DNA of 64,000 nt from Gaiellasilicea sp963829845 (GTDB lineage Bacteria > Actinomycetota > Thermoleophilia > Gaiellales > Gaiellaceae), in contig CAWHKD010000014.1 in NCBI GenBank assembly GCA_963829845.1, positions 1 through 64,000 of the forward strand. The letters run 5' to 3'. The notes below the pieces were generated by a model, which saw nothing but the letters and a program-made list of their open reading frames with translations, searched no databases and had not been told where the DNA came from. Below are positions 16,567 through 24,872 of this stretch, piece after piece (the first letter of the stretch is position 1; every line of letters starts with the position of its first letter). The position numbers and the translations under genes are program-made.

Positions 16567-16583
16567 TCATCCTCGGCGGGTGA
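16567..16583. promoter_or_regulatory. Regulon operator, copy 5 (TCATCC-N5-GGGTGA)
   Basis: One asymmetric position between arms (T versus C). The right edge is 31 nt before the GTG at 16615 of the small PLDc_N gene, with the site sitting just after the LAL stop codon. Confidence 0.7.
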
Positions 16584-16614
16584 GGTTGCATCACCCTCGC
16601 TCCCAGGATGGTGA

Positions 16615-16821
16615 GTGCGCATGGTGATCCGGATCCTGATCATCGCGGCCGTGGCGATCTACCTCGTCTACTGGGTGCGCGCGGTGATCGACCTCTTCCG
16701 ACGCCACGATCTGACCAAGTCCGCGAAGGCAGCCTGGATGATCTTTTTGCTGATCCTCCCTTTCATCAGCCTGATGATCTACCTCATGGTCCGTCCGCCG
16801 AGACGGGCCGGCGAGCACTGA
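16615..16821 (+). CDS. PLDc_N-type small membrane protein
   Basis: A 68-residue protein with two helices (IRILIIAAVAIYLVYWVRAVIDLF and AAWMIFLLILPFISLMIYLMVRP) and the RRHDLTKSAKA linker, the same pattern as 4884 and 11548. GTG at 16615 has AGGA at 16605 six nt upstream; ATG at 16621 is the alternative. It is monocistronic and converges on the holin-like gene. Controlled by operator copy 5. Confidence 0.8.
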   Translation: MRMVIRILIIAAVAIYLVYWVRAVIDLFRRHDLTKSAKAAWMIFLLILPFISLMIYLMVRPPRRAGEH

Positions 16822-16834
16822 ATTCCGTCCCGCG

Positions 16835-17215
16835 CTAGGAGACGGTCGCGGGGCGGCGTGCGACGAGGCTGCCCACGAGCATGTCGATCAGGAACGAGAC
16901 GATCGCCATGATGATCGCGCCCCAGATCGCCGTCCACCAGAACTCGTCGATCGTGAAATGGCTCGAGATGCCGTCCGTGATCTGCAGCAGCAGGGCGTTG
17001 ACGAGGATCGAGAAGAGGCCGAACGTCAGCACCGTCAGCGGGAACGTGATGATGCGGAGGAACGTGCCGATGATCGCGTTCACGATCCCGAAGAGAAGCG
17101 ACACCCAGAGGTAGCCCCAGAAGCCGCCCGAGACCTCCATCCCGGGCAGGATCCAGGTCGTCACGGCGAACATGACGGCGATCAGGGCCCAGCTGAGCAG
17201 CAATCCGACGATCAT
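16835..17215 (-). CDS. Phage holin family (YvlD-like) membrane protein
   Basis: A 126-residue protein with four helices: MIVGLLLSWALIAVMFAVTTWILPG, FWGYLWVSLLFGIVNAIIGTFLRI, FPLTVLTFGLFSILVNALLLQITD and WWTAIWGAIIMAIVSFLIDML. The ILPGMEVSG and TFPLTVLTFGLFSILVNALLL segments are typical of the YvlD/'phage holin family' group, chromosomal membrane proteins often linked to envelope stress and not true phage holins. It lies 32 nt downstream of the AhpD-like gene and is probably cotranscribed with it. Confidence 0.85.
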   Translation of the reverse strand: MIVGLLLSWALIAVMFAVTTWILPGMEVSGGFWGYLWVSLLFGIVNAIIGTFLRIITFPLTVLTFGLFSILVNALLLQITDGISSHFTIDEFWWTAIWGAIIMAIVSFLIDMLVGSLVARRPATVS

Positions 17216-17247
17216 TCGAGCGCGAGCGTATTCGATGCGCCGGATGG

Positions 17248-17559
17248 CTACGCGTCGTCGACGGGCTCGGCGAGCCCGGCCGCGCGGACGATCTTCCTGC
17301 CCGCGGAGACGACGCGGAGGGTGCCGACGATCGGCGCGACCGCGACGAGCGCGCCGAGGATCTGGTCGAGATCGAGCTCCGCCTCGTCGGCCGCATCGAG
17401 CTGGGCGACCCAGGAGACGAGCGGCCCATCGAGTGCGACGAGCGCGGCGATCTGGACGAGCCGGTGCGTCTCGGCGTCGAGCTCGGCCGGAAGCTCGAGG
17501 GCACTCAGATCGGCCCGGGCCAGGGCGCACAGCCTCTCTTCCGTCTCGGTACGTCGCAT
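17248..17559 (-). CDS. Carboxymuconolactone decarboxylase-like (AhpD fold) protein lacking the CxxC pair
   Basis: A 103-residue all-helical protein: LCALARADLSALELPAELDAETHRLVQIAALVALDGPLVSWVAQLD..., then DQILGALVAVAPIVGTLRVVSAGRKIVRAAGL. The 'LV.IAALVALDGP' and 'ILGALVAVAPIVG' spacing is that of AhpD/CMD-type helices, but there is no cysteine, so peroxidase activity is unlikely. The ATG at 17559 is chosen for the GGAGGAGGT upstream. It is preceded by a GAP-protein remnant and, further up, operator copy 6, which probably now drives this gene and the holin-like gene. Confidence 0.7.
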   Translation of the reverse strand: MRRTETEERLCALARADLSALELPAELDAETHRLVQIAALVALDGPLVSWVAQLDAADEAELDLDQILGALVAVAPIVGTLRVVSAGRKIVRAAGLAEPVDDA

Positions 17560-17585
17560 GGCCGGCGCCACCTCCTCCGCGGGCC

Positions 17586-17705
17586 TCACGAGCTCAGGCT
17601 GCCGATCCCGTCGCCGATCGGCCTTGCCACCGAGGACATTGTCGGGACGGGGCTGATCGCGACTCCGATCGCCAGCGGCGGTACATCGCCGATCGCCTGA
17701 CCCAT
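17586..17705 (-). pseudogene. N-terminal remnant of a GAP/Sap-type membrane protein gene
   Basis: The 39-codon frame begins MGQAIGDVPPLAIGVAISPV and ends after about 39 residues. This start closely resembles the N-terminal helix of GAP (Sap) family transporters (typically MGxAIGxxLPLAVGVAxSPxPI); a longer member is at 54424. The rest of the gene is gone: the frame reaches a stop just before the AhpD-like gene. Its ATG is 33 nt from operator copy 6, the normal distance in this window, so the promoter outlived the gene. It may still be translated as a leader peptide. Confidence 0.6.
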
Positions 17706-17738
17706 GACCTGATTCTGGCGCTGGTGGGCTGAGCTACA

Positions 17739-17755
17739 TCATCCCGAGGGGGTGA
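17739..17755. promoter_or_regulatory. Regulon operator, copy 6 (TCATCC-N5-GGGTGA)
   Basis: Its first three bases (TCA) are the complement of the TGA stop of the leftward flippase-like gene at 17739-18812. It lies 33 nt before the GAP remnant start and about 180 nt before the AhpD-like gene. Confidence 0.68.
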
Positions 17756-18812
17756 TCGGCGGCAGCGGATCCTCGACCGGAGCCGGCTCGACGTCGCCGC
17801 CGGTGTGGCGCCTCCACGTCGCCGCCGCGACGAGGCCGACGAGCAGGGTCGGGACGATCGTCAGGAACCGGTAGACGAGGACAGCTGCGACAACGCCGGC
17901 GTTGTTTCCGCCGAATCCGATCAGGGCGCTCGTCAGGCCGACCTCGACGATCCCGATCCCACCGGGCGTGATCGGGATCGTGCCGATGATCCGGATGAAC
18001 GACCAGGCCGCGAAAGCCTCTGCGAGCGACACCTCCGCCGCCGGGACGTCGAACGCGCGGAGCGCGACGACGAGGACGGCGAAGACGCTGAGGCTGCCCG
18101 CGAGCGCTGCTGCCGTGAGCACGTGCCAGCGGCGCCGGAGCAGGTCACCGGCGCTCTGGCGGAAGCGTTCGAAGCTCGGCCCGCCCCACGCGACCGGGCC
18201 ACGGCGGATCCTGGCGAGCAGCCAGTCGGCGACGGCCGCGGCGAGCTCGCCGATGTCGCCTGCGAGCCGCTTGCTGACGAGCACGACCGCGAGCGCGGCG
18301 ACCGCGACCCCGAGCACTGCGACGCCGACGAAGGCCACGACCCCGAGCAGCTTCGTGTCGCCGCCTTCGCTGTTGAGCAGGAAGACGGCGACAATCGGAA
18401 AGGCCAGGTTGAGGAACTGGTTCCAGAGGCCCGTCAGCGTCACGGCACGGGCGACCTCACGCGCGACGAATCCCCAGCGCCGCAGCATCGCGTACGACGT
18501 GGCGACACCGGCGGCGAGCCCGCCGGGAACGACGATCGAGAGCGCGGTGGAGACCTGTGTGACCGTGATCGCCTGGGGGAACGACAAGCCGGGGAGCGCG
18601 ACCATCCACGGCGGCGCGAACGTGAGCAGGTTGACGAGCGTCGTCGCGAACAGGAGCGCGATCCACTCCCACGACAGGTCCTGGACGAGCGCCCAGACCT
18701 CGCGGTAGTCCGCGATCGTCGGCAGGACGAACGCGAACGTGGCGACGACGATGCCGAGGCTGACTGCGCCGAGCCCGACCCGCTTGAGCGTGCTTCGGTC
18801 CGGTCGGCTCAC
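17739..18812 (-). CDS. Flippase-like / LPG synthase TM-domain protein (UPF0104)
   Basis: A 357-residue membrane protein with about eight helices and the motif TPGGIGIVEVGLTSALIGFGG...AVLVYRFLTIVPTLLVGL, the signature of the lysylphosphatidylglycerol synthetase transmembrane region (glycosyltransferase-associated flippase-like, UPF0104). Also visible are STALSIVVPGGLAAGVATSYAMLRRWG and WSFIRIIGTIPI. There is no C-terminal aminoacyl-transfer domain, so it would move or scramble a lipid and not aminoacylate one; the substrate is unknown. GTG start at 18812; operator copy 7 is 63 nt upstream, in the divergent region shared with the lipoprotein gene. Its stop codon overlaps operator copy 6. Confidence 0.85.
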   Translation of the reverse strand: MSRPDRSTLKRVGLGAVSLGIVVATFAFVLPTIADYREVWALVQDLSWEWIALLFATTLVNLLTFAPPWMVALPGLSFPQAITVTQVSTALSIVVPGGLAAGVATSYAMLRRWGFVAREVARAVTLTGLWNQFLNLAFPIVAVFLLNSEGGDTKLLGVVAFVGVAVLGVAVAALAVVLVSKRLAGDIGELAAAVADWLLARIRRGPVAWGGPSFERFRQSAGDLLRRRWHVLTAAALAGSLSVFAVLVVALRAFDVPAAEVSLAEAFAAWSFIRIIGTIPITPGGIGIVEVGLTSALIGFGGNNAGVVAAVLVYRFLTIVPTLLVGLVAAATWRRHTGGDVEPAPVEDPLPPITPSG

Positions 18813-18875
18813 CGCGACCGTGGTGACTCCGCCACGGCGCCTACGTTACCCGGCCCGGGCGGACGAGAGGCCATA

Positions 18876-18892
18876 TCACCCTGTCCGGGTGA
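18876..18892. promoter_or_regulatory. Regulon operator, copy 7 (TCACCC-N5-GGGTGA)
   Basis: Perfectly symmetric arms around TGTCC in a divergent intergenic region: 37 nt before the lipoprotein ATG (18930) and 63 nt before the flippase-like GTG (18812). It could serve both. Confidence 0.75.
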
Positions 18893-18929
18893 ACACCTCC
18901 GGCCCCGGAGCGGTTACCGTCTTCCCGTA

Positions 18930-19481
18930 ATGGCCTCGACGAACGCAGTGCGGCTCGGTGTGCTCCCCGTGATGACGGCACTGCTGCTCGCAGCAGGCTG
19001 CGGCGGCAGCGACGACGAGACCTCCGGAGCGACGGACTGGGCAACCTCGGTGTGCTCGGCGACGACGACGTGGGCGGACTCTGTGTCGGCCGCGGCGACG
19101 TCGCTCCAGGGCGGCAACCTGTCCGAGAACAGCCTCGAGAGCGCGGTCGACGACGTCAAGGAGGCGACGGAGACGCTCGCCGACGATCTCGAGGACGCTG
19201 GCAAGCCCGACACGGAAGACGGCCAGGAGGCCAAGGATCTGGTCGATCAGCTCGCCCAGGAGATCGACGAGGGCGTGGAGGCGATGGAAGACGCCGTCAA
19301 CGACGTCCAGGGCGGGACCGACATCGTGACCGCGATCACGACGATCGGGAGCACGCTCTCGACCATGAGCAGCGAGGTCGGCGGCATCGTCGACCAGCTC
19401 GAGGCACTCGATCTGGGGACGGAACTGGAAGACGCGTTCACGAACGCCGACGAGTGCGCGAGCCTCCGCTCCGGCGGGTGA
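18930..19481 (+). CDS. Secreted lipoprotein with acidic coiled-coil body
   Basis: A 183-residue protein with a lipoprotein signal: hydrophobic LGVLPVMTALLLAAGCGG, lipobox LAAGC with the acylated Cys near residue 24. The mature part is Asp/Glu/Ser/Thr-rich and predicted helical (SLESAVDDVKEATETLADDLEDAG..., QEAKDLVDQLAQEIDEGVEAMEDAV), with a Cys early in the mature chain (VCSATTTW) and one near the end (DECASL) that could form a disulfide. No ribosome site is visible before the ATG, 37 nt from operator copy 7. Function unknown; probably an envelope-associated helical bundle. Confidence 0.85.
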   Translation: MASTNAVRLGVLPVMTALLLAAGCGGSDDETSGATDWATSVCSATTTWADSVSAAATSLQGGNLSENSLESAVDDVKEATETLADDLEDAGKPDTEDGQEAKDLVDQLAQEIDEGVEAMEDAVNDVQGGTDIVTAITTIGSTLSTMSSEVGGIVDQLEALDLGTELEDAFTNADECASLRSGG

Positions 19482-19512
19482 GCCGCGGAGTCGTTGACCT
19501 GGGGCTCGGCGA

Positions 19513-20337
19513 ATGAGCCTCGTCTGGCCGATCCTCATCCTCATCGCGTGTGCCGCCGTCGCGATCGGAGCGATGCTGCTCGTCCGCAGGCAGGCACCCG
19601 AGGGCAGCTATTTCAGCGACGGCGACCGGGCGTCCGGCGTGTTCGGCGTGATCGCGACCGGCTTCTCGGTCCTGCTCGGCTTCGTCATCTTCCTCGCCTT
19701 CACGAGCTACGACGAGACGAAGCAGGGCTCGGAAGTCGAGGCGCTCGTGCTCGCGCAGCAGTTCGAGACGGCGCAGTTCATGCCCGAGTCCGTCCGTGAC
19801 GCGCTCGGGAACAGCATCGTCTGCTACGCCCGCTACACCGTCAGCCAGGAGTGGCCGCGCCTCAAGGCGGGCACCCAGGGCAACAGGTTCAACCCGTGGG
19901 GAGTGGAACTCTTCCGCACGCTCGAGGATACGAGACCGAACGGCCCGACAGAGGAAGCCGCCTTCTCGAAGTGGCTCGACCAGACCTCCGAGCGCGAGGC
20001 GGCGCGCCAGGACCGCCTTCATGCCGCGGAGGGCGTTGTCCCGACGCCGCTCTGGCTCGTGCTCTTCCTCGCCGCAGCGATCATCGCGATCTTCATGCTC
20101 TTCTTCGCCGACAGCGCCGAGCGGGCGAAGACGCAGGCGCTCCTGATCGGCTCCGTCGTCTCGGTCGTCGTCGCCACCATGCTCCTGCTCTCGTTCCTGG
20201 ACAACCCGTACTACGGCGGCGTCGGTGGGCTCAAACCTGTGGCCATGGAGCGGACCGAGCAGATCCTGGCCCAGCAGCGGACCATTGTCGGCACCCGCAC
20301 GCCGCTCCCCTGCGACCAAACCGGTGGCCCGCGTTGA
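19513..20337 (+). CDS. DUF4239-like membrane protein, copy 2
   Basis: A 274-residue protein: N-terminal helices LVWPILILIACAAVAIGAMLLV and GVIATGFSVLLGFVIFLAFTSYDE, a cytoplasmic stretch beginning QGSEVEALVLAQQFETAQFMPESVRDALG, and C-terminal helices LWLVLFLAAAIIAIFMLFFAD and ALLIGSVVSVVVATMLLLSFLDNPY. The layout matches the protein at 13400 and DUF4239. It starts 31 nt after the lipoprotein stop and overlaps the next gene by 4 nt (TTGA), so 18930-20966 is one operon. Confidence 0.8.
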   Translation: MSLVWPILILIACAAVAIGAMLLVRRQAPEGSYFSDGDRASGVFGVIATGFSVLLGFVIFLAFTSYDETKQGSEVEALVLAQQFETAQFMPESVRDALGNSIVCYARYTVSQEWPRLKAGTQGNRFNPWGVELFRTLEDTRPNGPTEEAAFSKWLDQTSEREAARQDRLHAAEGVVPTPLWLVLFLAAAIIAIFMLFFADSAERAKTQALLIGSVVSVVVATMLLLSFLDNPYYGGVGGLKPVAMERTEQILAQQRTIVGTRTPLPCDQTGGPR

Positions 20338-20966
20338 GCGAGAAGCACCACCGCGACTACGCCGAGATCGTCGCCACCGTGCTGCTGTCGTTCGCCGCGG
20401 TCGCAACCGCCTGGAGCGGCTACCAGGCGACGCGCTGGAACGGCGAGCAGGCGAAGGCGGCCGCCCGGACGAACGCCATCAGGGTCGAGGCCGCGCGCGC
20501 CCAGGGGCTGTCCGAATCGCAGACGCAGGTCGATGTGGCGACGTTCATCCAGTGGGTCGACGCCTACGCGCTCCAGCGAACGGAGCTGTCGGACTTCTAT
20601 TTCAAGCGCTTCCGCGCCGAGTTCAGGCCCGCGGTCAACGCCTGGCTCGCGACCAGGCCTCTCAGGAACCCGAAAGCGCCGCTGACCCCGTTCGCGATGC
20701 CCCAGTACAAGCTCGCCGCAGCGGCCGAGGCGAAGCGACTGGACGCCGCGGCCGAGGTCTCCTCGGCGGAAGTGCGGCGGTACATCCAGCGCGGGTCGAA
20801 CTACGTCCTCGGCGTCGTCCTGTTCTCGGTGGCGCTGTTCTTCGCTGGGATGAGCACTAGGCTCACCGACGTCCGCCTCCGGACGATCACGCTCACGCTC
20901 GGCTGCATGGTCTTCCTCGGCACGCTCATCTGGATCGCGACCTCACCCGTGAGCATCGCGATCTGA
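20334..20966 (+). CDS. Membrane protein with large central soluble loop
   Basis: A 210-residue protein read from a TTG at 20334 that overlaps the upstream TGA. One helix near the N-terminus (YAEIVATVLLSFAAVATAWSGYQATRWNGEQA), a long helical loop (QTQVDVATFIQWVDAYALQRTELSDFYFKRFRAEFRPAVNAWL), and two C-terminal helices (YVLGVVLFSVALFFAGM, ITLTLGCMVFLGTLIWIA). The WSGYQATRWNGEQ pattern is frequent in actinobacterial hypothetical proteins encoded beside DUF4239 genes. Probably a partner of the upstream DUF4239-like protein. Function unknown. Confidence 0.75.
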   Translation: MSEKHHRDYAEIVATVLLSFAAVATAWSGYQATRWNGEQAKAAARTNAIRVEAARAQGLSESQTQVDVATFIQWVDAYALQRTELSDFYFKRFRAEFRPAVNAWLATRPLRNPKAPLTPFAMPQYKLAAAAEAKRLDAAAEVSSAEVRRYIQRGSNYVLGVVLFSVALFFAGMSTRLTDVRLRTITLTLGCMVFLGTLIWIATSPVSIAI

Positions 20967-20980
20967 CACCTCAAGGTGTC
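20965..20980 (+). terminator. Possible terminator hairpin GACACC-TCAA-GGTGTC
   Basis: A 6-bp stem with a 4-nt loop that begins within the stop codon of the upstream gene. There is no U-run. The remaining gap to 21221 contains no gene I can support. Confidence 0.4.
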
Positions 20981-21220
20981 TGGGAGCGGCGCAAGCTCCT
21001 CGCGCTGGTCGATCGCAGCCTCCGAGACGCCGCAAGCGGGGCCGGCGCCCCGTCCGCAGCCTGCGATTGCGGCTCGTTCCCCGCGTGAAAGGCGACCCCA
21101 CCGACCATCGTGGCCCGAAGCAGCGGACGCCTTCGCCTGGCCAACATCTCGCGATGCCTCCTTTTCCGGCTGGACGATTGTCGTCGCAGTGGAGCTTCGC
21201 CGCCTCACCGCATCGGCTCA

Positions 21221-21237
21221 TCGTCCGGTTGGGATGA
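21221..21237. promoter_or_regulatory. Regulon operator, copy 8 (TCGTCC-N5-GGATGA)
   Basis: The left arm has G for A at the third base, the same variant as copy 11 at 35545. The right edge is 24 nt before the metallohydrolase ATG (21262) and 36 nt before an alternative GTG (21274). Confidence 0.65.
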
Positions 21238-21261
21238 ATGAACCGGACGACGTGAGGGAGG

Positions 21262-22014
21262 ATGTCGGGACCGGTGGCTTCGATCCTCTACGTCGGGCAC
21301 GCGACCACGCTGATCGAACTGGACGGCGTCCAGCTCGTGACCGACCCACTCCTGCGCCGCAACGTCGGCCATCTGAGACGGCTGGTCCCGCTCGGCGAGA
21401 CCCTGCCGGCGCCGGACGCCGTGCTGCTGTCGCATCTGCACACCGATCACCTCCACCTGCCGTCGCTCCGGCGTCTCGGCCAGACCGTCCCGCTGCTCGT
21501 GCCCCGGGGTGCCGGCGGGCTCCTCCGGCGGCAGGGGTTCCGGCGCGTCGTCGAGCTGGCGCCGGGTGACATGACGAACGTCGGCGAGCTGACGATCGGA
21601 GCCGTGGCGGCCCTCCACGACGGCAGGCGCTATCCGGTCGGGCGGGCGATCGCCGCGAACGGCTATACCGTCACGGGCTCACGGTCGCTCTACTTCGCGG
21701 GCGACACCGACTACTTCGAGGCGATGAACGAGTTCGCCGGCGCCGACGTCGCCCTGCTCCCCGTCTCCGGCTGGGGTGCAAAGGTCGGCCCTGGACACCT
21801 CGACCCGACCCGTGCGGCCGAGGCGCTCCGCCTGCTCGAGCCACGGCTGGCAATCCCGATCCACTGGGGGACGTACGCACCGTTGCACTGGCGGCTCTCG
21901 CGCCACCAGCCGCCGTTGGACGATCCCGCTGGAGCCTTCGCCGCCGCTGCCGCCCGCGTTGCGCCCGACGTCGAAGTGCGCATCCTTCAACCGGGCGAGC
22001 GCACAGAGATCTGA
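21262..22014 (+). CDS. UlaG-like MBL-fold metal-dependent hydrolase
   Basis: A 250-residue metallo-beta-lactamase-fold enzyme. Zn ligands are visible in LSHLHTDHLHLPSL (HxHxDH), a downstream His in VAALHDGRRYPVG, Asp in LYFAGDTDYFEAM and His in AIPIHWGTY. VGHATTLIELDGVQLVTDPLL is the family's N-terminal strand pair, as in UlaG/L-ascorbate-6-phosphate lactonase-like proteins and related phosphodiesterases. The substrate is unknown and no ascorbate genes are nearby. The start is ATG 21262, or GTG 21274, which is better spaced from GAGGGAGG. It converges on the SulP gene, with stops 2 nt apart. Confidence 0.88.
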   Translation: MSGPVASILYVGHATTLIELDGVQLVTDPLLRRNVGHLRRLVPLGETLPAPDAVLLSHLHTDHLHLPSLRRLGQTVPLLVPRGAGGLLRRQGFRRVVELAPGDMTNVGELTIGAVAALHDGRRYPVGRAIAANGYTVTGSRSLYFAGDTDYFEAMNEFAGADVALLPVSGWGAKVGPGHLDPTRAAEALRLLEPRLAIPIHWGTYAPLHWRLSRHQPPLDDPAGAFAAAAARVAPDVEVRILQPGERTEI

Positions 22015-22016
22015 GC

Positions 22017-23697
22017 TCACTCTCGCCCGACGAGCCACGCCTGCGCCTGCCGGTACGCCTCGGCGCTCGACTCGCCGACGACGCTCGTCGCCTCGAAGAC
22101 GTGCACCCTGCCGTCGACGTCGACCCGCTGGGTCCGCTGCAGCTGCGCCAGCAGTCCGCTGTCCACGCCGCTCAGGAAGAGCCGGCCGTCCACGTCCTTG
22201 AGGCGATCCGCATAGTCGGCGAGCACGACGAACGCGGTCGCGCCGAGCGCCGTGCGGCCTCGCAGCCGCAGCACGACGACGGGCGACTCGGCGCCCGCCG
22301 GGTCGGGAAGCTTGGCCTGGAGCGTGCGCGAACCGGCGTAGTAGAGGCTGCCGTAGACGTCGATCAGCATCACGTCGCGGCTGCGCAGCCGCTCGGGTGC
22401 CGGGCGCTCGTCGAAGCGGCCGTCTAGGCGCGGGACGAGCTCGACGACGGCGAGGTCGAGCGCCTCTTTGTTCAGCTGCAGCAGTAGCGAGAGCGCGACG
22501 CCGATCCCGACGGCCTGCGGGATCGTCAGGAACAGGGTCGCGAGGAAGGTCGTGACGATCGCGATCTGCGACGTCCGGCCGGTGCGGAAGACCGTCTGGA
22601 TCCCGCCGACTCGGATCGAGCCGATCGCAGCAAAGATCAGCACGGCGGCGAGCGTCGGCATCGCGACGCGCCCGACGATCCCTGAGAAGGCAACGAGGAT
22701 CGTGAGCATCCAGATGCCGACGAAGATCGACGCCCAACGCGTTTTCGCGCCCGAGGAGACGTTGAGCGCGGTCTGCCCGACGGAGCCGCCGACCGGGATC
22801 CCTCTGAAGAGACCGGCGGCGACATTACCGGCGCCTTGCGCGATGAAGTCGCGGCTCCCATCGGGACCTCGTTCCGTCGGGATTTGGCGCCGCCTCGCTG
22901 ACTCCCGCGCCCTGCACGAGCACGATCGCGGCGATCGAGAGCGCGCCGGTGATGACGCTGATGGAGAACAACAGACTCAGCTCGGGGAGATGCGGGACCG
23001 GGACTCCCTGAGGGATGTCGCCGACGTCGTCGACGCGCTGGATCGACGCGACGCCGAGCGTCAGCAGCGTCGGCACCGCGAGCGCGATCACCGGGGCGAA
23101 CGGCGCGATCCGCGTGCGCGCGAGCAGGGCGAAGAGCGCGAGCGCGCTCAGCCCGACGAGCAGGGAGGCCAGCTCGATGTCCGACGGATGCGTGATCAGG
23201 TCGATCGCCTTCGCCAGGGAGGTCGACCCCTCCACTCGAGCCCCCGCGAGATGGGGCAGCTGGCCGAGGATGATGTTCGCGGCGACGCCGGTGAGGAAGC
23301 CCATCATCACCGAGACCGACACGAAGCGCGTGTAGCGGCCGAGCCGGAGCAGGCCGGCGGCGATCATCAGTGCGCCGGCCACGGTCACGATCAGGAAGAG
23401 GCCCGCCGACCGATCCGCCGGGTCGAGGCCCTCGATCGCCGATCCGGCGGCGAGGGCGGACGCCCCCGTCGTTGTGATCACCATCAGGCGCGTGCTCGCT
23501 GTCAGGCCGCCCGCAATCGGCCCGGCAAAGACCGCGTAGAGGCCGTGGATCGGATTGACGCCGGCGAGGACCGCGCAGGCCATGCCGTCGGGCACGCCTG
23601 CGATCGCGCCGGGTACACCGGCGATCGCGTCGCGCTTCAACCTCCGACGGTCGGGGCGCATCGACGCGAGCCGGCCGGCAATGCCCGCGAGAAGCAC
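22017..23697 (-). CDS. SulP-family anion transporter with STAS domain (one frameshift)
   Basis: The N-terminal part (GTG start, LASMRPDRRRLKRDAIAGVPGAIAG...VPDGMACAVLAGVNPIHGLYAVFAG) and the C-terminal part (ILVAFSGIVGRVAMPTLAAVLIFAA... and a STAS domain with VMLIDVYGSLYYAGSRTLQ) are in different frames. Joining after NPDGTRS to DGSRDFIAQGAGNVAAG restores a normal SulP of about 560 residues; the span is one base more than a multiple of three, so one extra base (a C in a CCC run, near 22861-22866) explains the break. SulP proteins move sulfate, bicarbonate or similar anions by proton or sodium coupling; the specificity is not readable. A 53-residue membrane peptide gene lies 10 nt upstream and is probably cotranscribed. 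Confidence 0.85.
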
Positions 23698-23706
23698 CTA
23701 GGGACC

Positions 23707-23868
23707 TCAGCGGTCGCCGGCCACGACCCAGGCGACGAGGCCCAACGGGATGGCCGCGAGGGCGATGACGATCCCGATCAGGGCGAAGTCCAGCACCAGC
23801 AGCACGGCACCGACGACGACGCCGGCGGCCATGACCCCGAGGCCGACGAGGAGGGGTGGAACGTTCAT
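23707..23868 (-). CDS. Two-helix small membrane protein
   Basis: A 53-residue protein: VPPLLVGLGVMAAGVVVGAVLLVLD followed by FALIGIVIALAAIPLGLVAWVVAG. ATG at 23868 with GGGAG about 7 nt upstream. It lies between the FGE gene and SulP on the same strand and is probably part of one leftward unit 24826-22017. It has no recognisable family signature. Confidence 0.65.
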   Translation of the reverse strand: MNVPPLLVGLGVMAAGVVVGAVLLVLDFALIGIVIALAAIPLGLVAWVVAGDR

Positions 23869-23896
23869 GGAAAATCTCCCTTGTTCTTGGGGCTGG

Positions 23897-24826
23897 TCAT
23901 GGAGCCTCATGGACGATGCAGCGAAAGCCGATGTGGGCCGTCGACGTGTCCACCGTCTCGCCCTGCCTGGCCGCCGGCCGGTAGCGCAGGCAGTAGTTGG
24001 GCGCGCACAGGTGCGAGCCGCCCTTGATCACCTTGCGTGGGAACTGCTCGCCCGGCAGCGTGGGCGGCGCACAGCACGGTGCGCTCTCCGCCCCATCGTC
24101 GTTCGCGAACCAGTCGCTCGTCCACTCCCAGACGTTGCCGCACATGTCGTGGAGGCCGTAGCCGTTGGGGGGGAAGCTGCCGACGGGCGAGGTTCCCTCG
24201 AAGCCGTCCTCCTTCAGGTTCTGCCAGGGGAACTCTCCCTGCCAGGTGTTCGCCATCGGCGTGCCGCCGGGTGTGTGCTCGTCGCCCCAGGCGAACGTGG
24301 CGCCCTCGAGTCCTCCGCGAGCGGCGTACTCCCACTCGGCCTCAGTCGGAAGCGCCTTTCCAGCCCAGGCGGCGTAGGCCTCCGCGTCCTCGTAGGCGAC
24401 CTGGACGACCGGGTGCCGGTCGCGGCCATTGATCGTGCTGCCCGGGCCGGCTGGGCGCTTCCAGGATGCGCCGGGAACGTATTCCCACCAGCTCCGAACG
24501 TCGTCGAGCGGCACGGGGCCGGTCGTCTTGCGGAACACGAGCGAGCCGGGCACGAGCAGCTCCGGATCTGCGTCCGGGTAGTCGGCCGCTTCGAGCGGGC
24601 GCTCCGCCACCGTTACGTACCCGGTCTCGCGAACGAAGCGCCGGAAGTCCGCCGCGGTGACCTGCCGTTCGTCCATCAGGAACCCGGACACCGTGACCTG
24701 CCGCGAGGGCCGCTCCTCGGGGTAGAAGTCCTCCGAGCCCATCAGGAACGCTCCGCCCGGAATCGGGACCATCGTCGCCCAGCCCTGTTTGGCGGCCGGC
24801 GCGGCACTCATCGCGCGATCATCCAT
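23897..24826 (-). CDS. Formylglycine-generating enzyme (SUMF1/FGE family)
   Basis: A 309-residue protein of the FGE-sulfatase domain family. Key features: an early strand MVPIPGGAFLMGSED, PVVQVAYEDAEAYAAWAGKALPTEAEWEYAARGG, GLHDMCGNVWEWTSDW, and the catalytic segment KGGSHLCAPNYCLRYRPAARQ with C274 and C279, the C-x4-C copper-binding pair of active aerobic FGEs. Family knowledge: FGE oxidises the cysteine of a C-x-P-x-R sulfatase motif to formylglycine, using copper and O2. The arylsulfatase at 51616 has exactly such a motif (CSPTR) and also an operator copy, so it is a likely client. Two tandem operator copies lie upstream, the nearer 20 nt from the ATG. Confidence 0.92.
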   Translation of the reverse strand: MDDRAMSAAPAAKQGWATMVPIPGGAFLMGSEDFYPEERPSRQVTVSGFLMDERQVTAADFRRFVRETGYVTVAERPLEAADYPDADPELLVPGSLVFRKTTGPVPLDDVRSWWEYVPGASWKRPAGPGSTINGRDRHPVVQVAYEDAEAYAAWAGKALPTEAEWEYAARGGLEGATFAWGDEHTPGGTPMANTWQGEFPWQNLKEDGFEGTSPVGSFPPNGYGLHDMCGNVWEWTSDWFANDDGAESAPCCAPPTLPGEQFPRKVIKGGSHLCAPNYCLRYRPAARQGETVDTSTAHIGFRCIVHEAP

Positions 24827-24846
24827 GGCTCACGGGTGACCTTCCC

Positions 24847-24863
24847 TCACCCCGCCTGGGTGA
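24847..24863. promoter_or_regulatory. Regulon operator, copy 9 (TCACCC-N5-GGGTGA)
   Basis: Perfectly symmetric arms around CGCCT. It lies 20 nt from the FGE start codon and is the left member of a tandem pair 26 bp apart. Confidence 0.75.
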
Positions 24864-24872
24864 GCAACCGAT

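Noticed and set aside
16588..16613. Second palindrome TCACC...GGTGA just after operator copy 5
   Set aside because: The arms are only 5 bp and the spacer is 14 nt, unlike all other copies.
16835..17215. Phage remnant, suggested by the 'phage holin family' match
   Set aside because: YvlD-type proteins are chromosomal; there is no integrase, portal, tail or lysin gene nearby.
20990..21180. Possible amidohydrolase C-terminus on the reverse strand (LLRATMVGGVAFHAGNEP)
   Set aside because: The match is short and has no catalytic residue or upstream gene; chance similarity in a GC-rich frame is likely.
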